Below are positions 8,672-17,367 of a DNA stretch of 64,000 bases, piece after piece (position 1 is the first letter of the stretch; the number at the start of each line of letters is the position of its first letter). The DNA comes from Betaproteobacteria bacterium. GTDB lineage: Bacteria; Pseudomonadota; Gammaproteobacteria; Burkholderiales; Burkholderiaceae_C. The notes under the pieces are model-generated. The model saw only the letters and a program-made list of their open reading frames with translations, was not told the DNA's origin and did no database searches. The stretch covers positions 310,001 to 374,000 of the forward strand of contig JADJWD010000007.1 in NCBI GenBank assembly GCA_016716535.1. The letters run 5' to 3'. The position numbers and the translations under genes were made by a program.

Positions 8672-9352
8672 TCAAGCCAGGCGCCGCACCAGCGCCTCGG
8701 CCAGGCGCGCCGCCGCTTCGTCCCACGTGCAGCGCACGCCCAGCGTCGCCAGGTCCACCGTCACGAGGCCCTTGTAGCCGCACGGGTCGATGCGCGTGAA
8801 CGGCTCGAGGTCCATCGCGACGTTCAGCGCCACCCCGTGATAGGTGCAGTGCCGGCTGACCTTGATGCCGAGCGCGGCGATCTTGCCGAGGCCGCGCAGC
8901 GGCTCACCGGCATTGAGTTCGAGCACCGCATGGCCCGCCGGGTCCGCGAGCCGCACGTAGACACCGGGCGCCGTGCGCACGCGGTGGCCGGTGAGGCCGA
9001 AGCCGGCGAGCACGTCGATCACCGCCTGCTCGAGGCGGAACACGTACTCGCGCACGAAGTAGCCGCGGCGCTTCAGGTCCAGCAGCGGATAGGCCACCAC
9101 CTGCCCGGGCCCGTGATAGGTGACCTGGCCGCCGCGGTCGGTGCGCACGACCGGGATGTCGCCGGCGGCGAGCACGTGTGCCTCGCGCCCGGCGAGGCCC
9201 TGTGTGAACACCGGCTCATGCTCGACGAGCCACAGCTCGTCATCGTCGGCGTCGCCGCGGTCGTCGCCATGGTCACCACGTGCGTGCGTGAAGCGCCGCA
9301 TCGCCTCTTCGACCTCGCGATAAGGCCGGCGGCCCAGGTTCACGGTGCGCAT
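8672..9352 (-). CDS. lipB: Lipoyl(octanoyl) transferase LipB
   Basis: LipB transfers octanoate from octanoyl-ACP to lipoyl domains. The 226-residue protein contains RGGQVTYHGPGQ at residues 73-84, Lys157 in GLGKIAALG and Cys169 in SRHCTYHG, the expected Lys/Cys catalytic pair. The frame is open upstream to 10510, but that stretch is antisense to the GTP cyclohydrolase II-like gene. ATG 9352 (MRTVNLGRRPY) matches the normal family start. A run of Asp/Gly residues at 28-38 (HGDDRGDADDD) is a small insertion compared with the usual sequence. Confidence 0.96.
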   Translation of the reverse strand: MRTVNLGRRPYREVEEAMRRFTHARGDHGDDRGDADDDELWLVEHEPVFTQGLAGREAHVLAAGDIPVVRTDRGGQVTYHGPGQVVAYPLLDLKRRGYFVREYVFRLEQAVIDVLAGFGLTGHRVRTAPGVYVRLADPAGHAVLELNAGEPLRGLGKIAALGIKVSRHCTYHGVALNVAMDLEPFTRIDPCGYKGLVTVDLATLGVRCTWDEAAARLAEALVRRLA

Positions 9353-9454
9353 GCGGCCGAGTCTAGGCGCCGGCGCGATGGAGTGATTTGTGTCGTATCT
9401 TCCGCCCTCGGCCGGCCGGCGGGCCGTGCCGGCCCCGTGACTTCCAAAGCGCCC
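9353..9454. promoter_or_regulatory. Divergent promoter region lipB / URC1
   Basis: This 102-base spacer separates the lipB start (minus) from the GTP cyclohydrolase II-like gene (plus) and must hold promoters for both directions. It includes the locally AT-richer stretch GATTTGTGTCGTATCTT (about 9386-9402), a possible minus-10 region for the rightward gene, then a GGCCGGCCGGCGGGCC-type GC block. No operator with clear dyad symmetry is obvious. Confidence 0.4.
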
Positions 9455-10713
<1,259 letters not shown>

Positions 10714-10717
<4 letters not shown>

Positions 10718-12045
10718 ACGTGAGTGTGAGCCTGAGCGACCTCGCCCCGGTGGCGCCCCCCGGCGTACCGGCCCCGTCGAGCCTGGCGCTGCTGCGCCAC
10801 CCGGCGACGATCCGCTTGCGCTGCCGCGCGGTGCTGGCCGCTGTCGACGACGAGCGCAGCGCCTGGTTCCGTGTCGACCGCTCGCGCCTGGCCGACGTGG
10901 CCGCGCGCGTCGCCGCGCTGACGAAGAAGCGCTTCCCCGACCTCGTCGTGCCGCCGCACAGCCGCTGGCGCCACTTCGAAGCCGGCGGCACCGACCGCCG
11001 CGCCGAGCTCGAGGCGCTGCTCGCGCGCGGCAGCGCCGCCGACGCGGCGCGCGCGCGCATCGACCTCACGGTGGTCAGCGTGCTGCTGGACGCCGGCGCC
11101 GGCCCCGCCTGGCGCTTCGCCGACACCGACGGCCAGCGCTACTCTCGCTCCGAGGGGCTGGGCATCGCGAGCCTGCGCGCCTTTATCGGCGGGCGCTTCT
11201 CGGCCATCGCCGGCGAGCCGCTGCGCGCCGACGCCGGCGTGCTGGCGCGCCTGGACAGCGCGGCGCTGGCCGAGATCTTCCAGGTCAGCTCCGACAACGC
11301 GATGGTCGGCCTCGAGGGCCGCGCGGCGCTGCTGGCGCGGCTGGGCGAGGCGCTCGCGGCGGCGCCGGCCACGGCGCCGTGGCCGCAGCGGCCAGGGCAG
11401 CTCTACGACCGGCTGCTGGCGCGCGCGGGTGCATCCGCCGGAGAAACCGCGAACAAGGCCCCGCGAGTCACGGCCGCCGACGTGCTGGCCGAGGTGCTGG
11501 CCCTCACCGACGGCATCTTCACGCAAGGCACGCCGGTGATGGGCCGCAGCGTCGGCGACGTGTGGGCGCACCGCTTCGCCGGCAGCGAAGTGGCCGGCGG
11601 CGGGCACGACCCGGTCACCGGCGGCGTCGTGCCGTTCCACAAGCTCAGCCAGTGGCTGAGTTATTCGCTGCTCGAGCCGCTGGCGTGGGCGGGCGTCGAG
11701 GTCGATCTGGCGGACGAACAGAACAGCCTCACCGCCCTGCCCGAGTACCGCAACGGCGGCCTGCTGCTCGACGGCGGCGTCATCGTGCCGCGCGACCGGC
11801 GCCTCGTCGACCGGCGCTTCAAACCGGGCGACGAGCCGGTCGTCGAATGGCGCGCGCTCACCGTCGCGCTGCTCGACGAACTGGCGCCGCGCGTGCGCGA
11901 GTTGCTCGGCTGCACGGCAGCGCAGCTGCCGCTGGCGAGCATCCTCGAAGGCGGCACCTGGGCGGCCGGGCGCGAGATCGCGCTCGAGAAGCGCGAGGGC
12001 GGCGTGCCGCCGCTGCGCATCGAGAGCGACGGCACGGTCTTCTGA
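10714..12045 (+). CDS. DUF1688 / URC4-like protein
   Basis: The 443-residue protein belongs to DUF1688 (URC4 family), required for uracil catabolism by the URC route in yeast. Its exact reaction is unsettled. Recognisable family stretches include RLRCRAVLAAV near residue 27, FQVSSDNAMVGLEGRA near 190, the VPFHKLSQWLSYSLLEP block near 310, and LPEYRNGGLLLDGGV near 345. It begins at GTG 10714, overlapping the URC1 stop by four bases, so the two proteins are translationally coupled. No signal peptide or membrane helix is seen, indicating a cytoplasmic protein. Confidence 0.88.
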
Positions 12046-12065
12046 TCGACCAGGGCGCCGAACCC

Positions 12066-12082
12066 GGCACGACGATCGTGCC
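12066..12082. repeat. Perfect short palindrome after URC4
   Basis: GGCACGA-CGA-TCGTGCC is a perfect 7-bp stem with a 3-base centre, 20 bases past the URC4 stop. No U-run follows, so it is not a standard intrinsic terminator. It could be an operator, an mRNA-stabilising hairpin or part of a Rho-dependent end. Two more small dyads follow within 40 bases (CACG/CGTG and GACCT/AGGTC) before the dehydrogenase start. Confidence 0.45.
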
Positions 12083-12167
12083 AAGCCCTCCCACGTATCG
12101 CGTGGACCTGCGAGGTCAGGCTCGCGCATAAGATCGCCGACCCCGACCACGGTATGGGAGGCACGCG

Positions 12168-14603
12168 ATGCGGTTCTCGACACTGCTGGGCGCGATCGGC
12201 CTGGCCCTGTGGCTTGCCGGCTGCGGTGGGGGCGGCGGCGGCGCCGGAGAGACGGGCGGCGGCGCGGGCACCGAGAGCGGCAGCGGCGGGGGGAATGGCG
12301 GCGGCGGTTCTGGTGGGGGCTCCGGTGGAGGTTCTGGTGGCGGTTCCGGCGGTGGCAGTGCCCCACCCTCCGACCCCGTGCCCACGATCACCACCCCCGC
12401 CGACGGCCTGCTGTTCAGCGCCGGCGACACGATCAACTTCGCCGGCAGCGCCACCGATGCGCAGGACGGCGCGCTCGGCCCCGACGCGCTGACCTGGTGG
12501 GTCGACCTGCACCACGACACGCACACGCATCCGCTGCGCCTGCCGGCCGCCGGTGCCGGCGGCAGCGTGACGCTGCCGGTGCGCGGCGAGCCTTCGCCGA
12601 ACATCTTCTATCGCTTCCACCTGCGCGCCACCAACAGCGCCGGCCGCACGGCCGAAGTGACGCGCGACGTGCGGCCGCGCCTGGCGACGGTGACGCTTGC
12701 CAGCGTGCCGGCCGGCCTGCGCCTGACGCTGGACGGCCAGCCGGTGACGACACCGGGCGCCTTCACCGGCGTCGTCGGCACCGAGCGCGACATCGCCGCC
12801 GCCGACCAAGTGGCCGAGGGCCGCCGCTGGCGCTTCGACGGCTGGCGGCACGGCGGCGCGTCAGCGCAGACGATCGCCACGCCCTCCGGCGGCGCCAGCG
12901 GCCCGACCTACACCGCCGACTTCACCGACCTCGGCCCCGCGGTAAACCAGCCGCCGGCCGTGACGCTGGCCGCGCCGGCCGAGGCCACCGTCGGCGTGCC
13001 GGTGACACTGCAAGCCGACGCGAGCGACACCGACGACGGCGTCATGCGCGTCGACTTGCTGGCCGGCGACACGCTGCTCGGCAGCGCGACGACGGCGCCG
13101 TTCACGTTCACCTGGACGCCGCTTGCCGCCGGCACCGTCGCGCTGCGCGCACGCGCCGTCGACACCGGCGGCCTCGCCGCCGACAGCGCCGCGGTGGCCG
13201 TCACCGTCATCGCACCCGCACCCGGCGACAGCACGCCGCCAAGCGCGCGGCTCGTGTCACCGGCGCACCTGGCCGACAACCTCGGCGGCATCGTGACGCT
13301 CACCGCCGAGGCGAGCGACGACACCGGCGTCACCGCGGTCGAGTTCCAGGTCGACGGCGTCACCGTCGGCGAAGTGACGAACGTGTTGCCCGGCGTGCCT
13401 GCCACCTGGGCCATCGACAGCGGCCTCTGGGCGGCCGGCCAGCACGTGCTGCGCGTGCGCGCGCGCGACGCGGCGGGCAACCGCTCGCCGTGGTCGGCGG
13501 CGACGGTGCGCTTCGCCAACGGCCGCGTCCTGCCGGCCGGCTTCACGAAGAACGAAGCGTGGGTCGGCGGCTTGGCCGCGGCGACCGCGTTCGCCGAGGC
13601 GCCCGACGGCCGGCTCTTCGTCGCCGAGCAGGGCGGGCGATTGCGTGTCGTGAAGAACGGCGTGCTGCTGCCGCAGCCGTTCCACACCTTCGTCGTCGAC
13701 TCGAACGGCGAGCGCGGCCTCATCGGCATCGCCGTGCATCCGGACTTCGCGAACAACGGCTTCATCTACGCGTACCACACGCGCTACGAGGGTGACCGGC
13801 GCTGGAACCGCATCGCCCGGCTCACCGCGTCGAGCGCCGGCGCCGATGTGTCGAGCGGCGTCGAGACGACCATCGTCGACCTGCCGGACCTCGCGATCTG
13901 GGTCGATGCGCACAACGGCGGCGCGATGCGCTTCGCGCGCGACGGCACGCTCTTCGTCGCCGTCGGCGACAACTCGGACACGACGAAGCCGCAGGACCCG
14001 TCGCACCCCTTCGGCAAGATGCTGCGCTTCAACGATGACGGCAGCATGCCGCCGGACAACCCGTTCGCCGCGACGCAGGCGGGTTGGGGCCGCGCCGTCT
14101 GGGCGCTGGGATTGCGCAACCCGTTCACGTTTGCGCTGCACCCGGACACCGGCCGCATGCACATCAACGACGTGGGCAACACGCGCTTCGAGGAGATCAA
14201 CCTCGGCGCGCCGGGCGCCAACTTCGGCTGGCCGGGCTCGGAGGGGCCGGAGAACCTCGGCCCCGGCATCACCGCGCCGCTCTTCGCCTACGCGCACGAG
14301 CCGGCGTTGCCGGCGGGCAGCGGCGCCGGCGGCTTCTTCTTCGGCTACGCGGTCGTCGGCGGCGCCTTCTATCCTGCGAACCCCGCGGGCGGCGCGGCGG
14401 CGTTCCCGGCCGGCTGGCGCGGCAACTACTTCTTCGCCGACTACGTCGAGCGCTTCATCGGCGTCATCGACATCGCCAACGACAACGCCGCCTACGCCTT
14501 CGGCCGCCTCGACGGCATGCCGGTGGACATGCTGGCCGGCGCCGACGGCGCGATGTACGTGCTGACGCGCCAGGCGATCGTGCGCATCACCTTCGCGCCT
14601 TGA
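12168..14603 (+). CDS. Sorbosone/glucose dehydrogenase-type lipoprotein with Ig-like repeats
   Basis: The 811-residue protein has a lipoprotein signal (LAGC, lipidated Cys19), then a Gly/Ser-rich linker of about 40 residues ending in five GGGS units. A divergent domain and two bacterial Ig-like segments follow (about residues 260-350 and 355-450, the second starting SARLVSPAHLADNLGG). A C-terminal six-bladed propeller of GSDH type (about 455-811) has APDGRLFVAEQGGRLRVVKNG, ERGLIGIAVHPDFANNG, WVDAHNGGAMRFARDGTLFVAVGD and LGLRNPFTFALHP. Such enzymes oxidise sugars, often with PQQ, in the periplasm or at the cell surface. The start has a good ribosome-binding site (GGGAGG). Its place between URC4 and upp may be incidental. 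Confidence 0.82.
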   Translation: MRFSTLLGAIGLALWLAGCGGGGGGAGETGGGAGTESGSGGGNGGGGSGGGSGGGSGGGSGGGSAPPSDPVPTITTPADGLLFSAGDTINFAGSATDAQDGALGPDALTWWVDLHHDTHTHPLRLPAAGAGGSVTLPVRGEPSPNIFYRFHLRATNSAGRTAEVTRDVRPRLATVTLASVPAGLRLTLDGQPVTTPGAFTGVVGTERDIAAADQVAEGRRWRFDGWRHGGASAQTIATPSGGASGPTYTADFTDLGPAVNQPPAVTLAAPAEATVGVPVTLQADASDTDDGVMRVDLLAGDTLLGSATTAPFTFTWTPLAAGTVALRARAVDTGGLAADSAAVAVTVIAPAPGDSTPPSARLVSPAHLADNLGGIVTLTAEASDDTGVTAVEFQVDGVTVGEVTNVLPGVPATWAIDSGLWAAGQHVLRVRARDAAGNRSPWSAATVRFANGRVLPAGFTKNEAWVGGLAAATAFAEAPDGRLFVAEQGGRLRVVKNGVLLPQPFHTFVVDSNGERGLIGIAVHPDFANNGFIYAYHTRYEGDRRWNRIARLTASSAGADVSSGVETTIVDLPDLAIWVDAHNGGAMRFARDGTLFVAVGDNSDTTKPQDPSHPFGKMLRFNDDGSMPPDNPFAATQAGWGRAVWALGLRNPFTFALHPDTGRMHINDVGNTRFEEINLGAPGANFGWPGSEGPENLGPGITAPLFAYAHEPALPAGSGAGGFFFGYAVVGGAFYPANPAGGAAAFPAGWRGNYFFADYVERFIGVIDIANDNAAYAFGRLDGMPVDMLAGADGAMYVLTRQAIVRITFAP

Positions 14604-14673
14604 TGGCCGCGAGCCCGGGAGGCCGTGCTGTGGCACGATGGCCGCATCGTCTCCGCCAGGAACCTCGCCGCCG

Positions 14674-15318
14674 ATGAACGCCTCCGCCGACCCGTTCGTG
14701 CAAGTCATCACCCACCCGCTCGTGCAGCACAAGCTGACGCTGTTGCGCGAGAAGGACCGCAGCACCAACGCCTTCCGCCGCCTGCTGCACGAGATCAGCG
14801 TGCTGATGGCCTATGAGGTGACGCGCGAGATGCCGACGCACCTCGTCGAGATCGAGACGCCGCTGGCGAAGATGATGTCGCCGGTGATCGACGGCAAAAA
14901 GACCTGCTTCGTCGTCGTCATGCGCGCCGGCAGCGGCTTTCTCGACGGCATGCTCGAAGTGGTGCCGGGCGCGCGCGTCGGCCACATCGGCCTGTACCGT
15001 GACCCGAAGACGCTCGGCGCGGTCGAGTACTACTTCAAGATGCCGCACGGCATGGACGAGCGCGACGCCATCGTGCTCGACCCGATGCTGGCCACCGGCA
15101 ACTCGGCCGTGGCCGCCGTGGACCGGCTGAAAGAAGCGCGGCCCAAGTCGATCCGCTTCGTCTGCCTGCTCGCCGCGCCCGAGGGCATCGAGAACATGCG
15201 CCGGCACCACCCGGACGTGCCGATCATCACCGCCGCCATCGACGAGCGGCTCAACGACCACGGCTACATCGTGCCGGGGCTGGGTGACGCGGGCGACCGG
15301 TTGTTCGGGACGAAGTAG
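14674..15318 (+). CDS. upp: Uracil phosphoribosyltransferase
   Basis: Upp converts uracil and PRPP to UMP. The 214-residue protein has the PRPP-binding motif IVLDPMLATGNSA at residues 133-145 and the uracil-binding C-terminal region YIVPGLGDAGDRLFGT. It is preceded by an AGGA ribosome-binding site at about 14658. In yeast the URC6 component of the URC pathway is a uracil phosphoribosyltransferase, so its place downstream of URC1 and URC4 supports a catabolic as well as salvage role. It lies 70 bases after the sugar dehydrogenase lipoprotein and may share its transcript. Confidence 0.96.
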   Translation: MNASADPFVQVITHPLVQHKLTLLREKDRSTNAFRRLLHEISVLMAYEVTREMPTHLVEIETPLAKMMSPVIDGKKTCFVVVMRAGSGFLDGMLEVVPGARVGHIGLYRDPKTLGAVEYYFKMPHGMDERDAIVLDPMLATGNSAVAAVDRLKEARPKSIRFVCLLAAPEGIENMRRHHPDVPIITAAIDERLNDHGYIVPGLGDAGDRLFGTK

Positions 15319-15329
15319 CGCGCTGTCCT

Positions 15330-15383
15330 GAGTCGCGCTCCGGGTCGCGCTCCGGATCGCGCTTCGGGTCGCGCTCCGGGTCG
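15330..15383. repeat. 12-bp tandem repeat, about 4.5 copies
   Basis: The unit GGGTCGCGCTCC repeats at 15330, 15342, 15354 and 15366, with a partial copy at 15378. Copies two and four are identical; the first has one mismatch (GAG...) and the third two (GGA..., ...TTC). The unit length is a multiple of three, but no coding frame through it is credible. The array starts 12 bases after the upp stop codon. Confidence 0.85.
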
Positions 15384-15545
15384 GGCCGAGGACGCCGGGT
15401 GGCCGGCGCTGCTCGTGTCATTCCTCTCCCTCGCTGCGCTCGGTCGATTCGCTTCTTCTACCTCGCTGCGCCGGCCGCCCGGCATCGGCCCTCGGTGGTC
15501 GCGGCTAGCCCCTCCGCATGCCACGGTGGTGCCGGATCGGGACAT

Positions 15546-15634
15546 CGGGGGTCCCCGCGCAGTGAGGTAAAGGATGCATCGTCGGCGAGCGAACCGAAGC
15601 CAAGAAGAGAACACGAACGGAGCGGGGACCCCCG
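15546..15634. repeat. 13-bp perfect inverted repeat around a 63-base loop
   Basis: CGGGGGTCCCCGC at 15546-15558 and its exact reverse complement GCGGGGACCCCCG at 15622-15634 bracket 63 bases. Each arm is itself nearly self-complementary (GGGG/CCCC), so either arm could also fold alone. It lies between the convergent ends of upp and ybeY and could act as a transcription barrier, or be a remnant of a small mobile or REP-like element. Confidence 0.7.
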
Positions 15635-15668
15635 GTGGCTCGATCCCGCCACGACGCTTCGCAAACCC

Positions 15669-16115
15669 TCAGCGCGCATACGGATCGGCAAACCCCAGCG
15701 CCAGCAGCAACTCGCTCTCGCGCGCTTCCATGACGCGCGCGTCACGCACCCGTTCGTGGTCGTAGCCCTGCGCGTGCAGCGTGCCGTGCACGAGCAGGTG
15801 CGCGAAGTGCGCTTCGATCGGGATGCCGGCGGCCTTGGCCTCGGCTTCGAGCACCGGCGCACACAGCACGAGGTCGGCGACGACGAGCGGCTCGCGCTCG
15901 TAGTCGAAGGTCAGCACGTTGGTCGCGTAGTCCTTGCGGCGCCAGGTGCGGTTGAGCTCGCGGCCTTCCTCGGCGCCGACGACACGCACGGCGATCTGCG
16001 CCTCGCGCTCGAGCGCAGCGCGGATCCAGCGCGCGACGCGGTGCCGCGGCAGCTGCGCGCGGTGCCGCGCGTCGGCGAACTGCAGCGACAGCGCGAGCGG
16101 CGGCCGCGCGCTCAC
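15669..16115 (-). CDS. ybeY: Endoribonuclease YbeY
   Basis: YbeY is a zinc endoribonuclease for 16S rRNA maturation and ribosome quality control. The 148-residue protein has the metal site His110-x3-His114-x5-His120 (HLLVHGTLHAQGYDH). The N-terminal half includes WRRKDYATNVLTFDYE, standard for the family. It starts at GTG 16115 with AAGGAA about six bases upstream. It follows phoH on the same strand by 49 bases, the usual phoH-ybeY order in proteobacteria. Confidence 0.95.
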   Translation of the reverse strand: MSARPPLALSLQFADARHRAQLPRHRVARWIRAALEREAQIAVRVVGAEEGRELNRTWRRKDYATNVLTFDYEREPLVVADLVLCAPVLEAEAKAAGIPIEAHFAHLLVHGTLHAQGYDHERVRDARVMEARESELLLALGFADPYAR

Positions 16116-16164
16116 TGGCGTTCCTTCGCGCGGCGCGCGCCGGTGTTCGCGCCTTCGGACCGGC

Positions 16165-17163
16165 TCATGCGCGGCCGGCGTCGTGCGCCGCGGGCGCTGC
16201 CTCGTAGGCCTCGACGATGCGTGCCACCAGCGGGTGGCGCACGACGTCGGCGGCGGTGAAGTCGGTGAACGCGATGCCGCTGACCCGCGCGAGGATCTGC
16301 CGCGCCTCGACCAGGCCGCTCGGCTGGCCCTTGGGCAGGTCGATCTGGCTCACGTCGCCGGTGACGACGCAGCGGCTGCGGAACCCCATGCGCGTGAGGA
16401 ACATCTTCATCTGCTCGCGCGTCGTGTTCTGCGCCTCGTCGAGGATGACGAAGGCGTGGTTCAGCGTGCGCCCGCGCATGAAGGCCAGCGGCGCGATCTC
16501 GATCTGCCCCTTCTCGAACGCCTTGCCGACACGCTCGAAGCCCATCAGGTCATAGAGCGCGTCGTACAGCGGCCGCAGGTACGGGTCGACCTTCTGCGCC
16601 AGGTCGCCGGGCAGGAAGCCCAGGCGCTCGCCGGCCTCGACCGCCGGGCGCGTCAGCACGATGCGCTGCACGCCCTGGCGCTCGAGCGCGTCGACGGCGC
16701 AGGCCACCGCGAGGAACGTCTTGCCGGTGCCCGCGGGGCCGATGCCGAACGTGATGTCGTGCGCCAGCATCTGGCGCAGGTACTGAACTTGATTCGGCGT
16801 GCGGCCGGCGAGGTCGGCGTGGCGCGTGTGCAGGACGATCGGGGCGTCGGCGGCCGGGGGGGTTTCGCTGCTGCCGGCGCGTGACCGCGCCGCCGGTTGC
16901 ACCGCAGGCGCGGCGGCCTCGACGAGCGCCAGGCGCAGCCGCTCGTCGTCCAGCGGCCGCGCGGCCAGCTCGTGCAGCCGGTCGAGCAGCGCGGCGGCGC
17001 GCTGCACCGCGTCGCGCGCGCCTTCGATGCGGAAGTCGGCGTCGCGGCGGGCGATGCGCACCGCGAGGTGCTGCTCGATCTGGCGCAGGTGCGCGTCCAG
17101 CGGCCCGCAGAGGTTTGCGAGGCGGCGGCTGTCGGCGTTGGCGATGCGGTGGCGGCGGATCAA
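16165..17163 (-). CDS. PhoH-like ATPase (YbeZ)
   Basis: This PhoH-family ATPase partners YbeY in RNA processing. It has an N-terminal nucleic-acid-binding region (KH-like, about residues 1-80), a variable Ala/Pro linker (about 82-108), and a P-loop domain with Walker A GPAGTGKT at 142-149 and Walker B FVILDEAQN near 235. The start is uncertain. TTG 17163 gives 332 residues beginning LIRRHRIANADSRRLANL, matching the family N-terminus. A longer reading to 17322 adds 53 Arg/Pro-rich residues that look noncoding. No strong ribosome-binding site precedes the TTG. Confidence 0.93.
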   Translation of the reverse strand: MIRRHRIANADSRRLANLCGPLDAHLRQIEQHLAVRIARRDADFRIEGARDAVQRAAALLDRLHELAARPLDDERLRLALVEAAAPAVQPAARSRAGSSETPPAADAPIVLHTRHADLAGRTPNQVQYLRQMLAHDITFGIGPAGTGKTFLAVACAVDALERQGVQRIVLTRPAVEAGERLGFLPGDLAQKVDPYLRPLYDALYDLMGFERVGKAFEKGQIEIAPLAFMRGRTLNHAFVILDEAQNTTREQMKMFLTRMGFRSRCVVTGDVSQIDLPKGQPSGLVEARQILARVSGIAFTDFTAADVVRHPLVARIVEAYEAAPAAHDAGRA

Positions 17164-17367
17164 GGGCGGATCGGGTAGGGGGCGGGCTTGCGGGCGGTTG
17201 AGCGGCGCGCCTGCGGCGCCGGGGCGGCGAATTGTCGCAGTACGGCCCGCCGCGGCAGCGGGGGCCCGCAGGCTGCGGCGGGCCGGGCTGCACAATGATC
17301 CGTTGACGAGATCGCCGCCCAAGCCCCATCGCGCAACCCCGCCGCTCGTCGCCCGTCACTCGCCCCC

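Larger units (their letters stand above)
15319..15668. other. Repeat-rich spacer between convergent upp and ybeY
   Basis: This 350-base stretch contains no convincing gene. It holds a 12-bp tandem repeat array (15330-15383), two copies of CCTCGCTGCGC about 30 bases apart, and a widely spaced 13-bp inverted repeat (15546-15558 and 15622-15634). Frames open across it on either strand are Arg/Pro/Ser-rich shadows. Confidence 0.7.

Noticed and set aside
15669..16115. Repeat or mobile element extending into ybeY
   Set aside because: The ybeY frame is intact with its zinc motif and normal length, so the repeats stop in the spacer.
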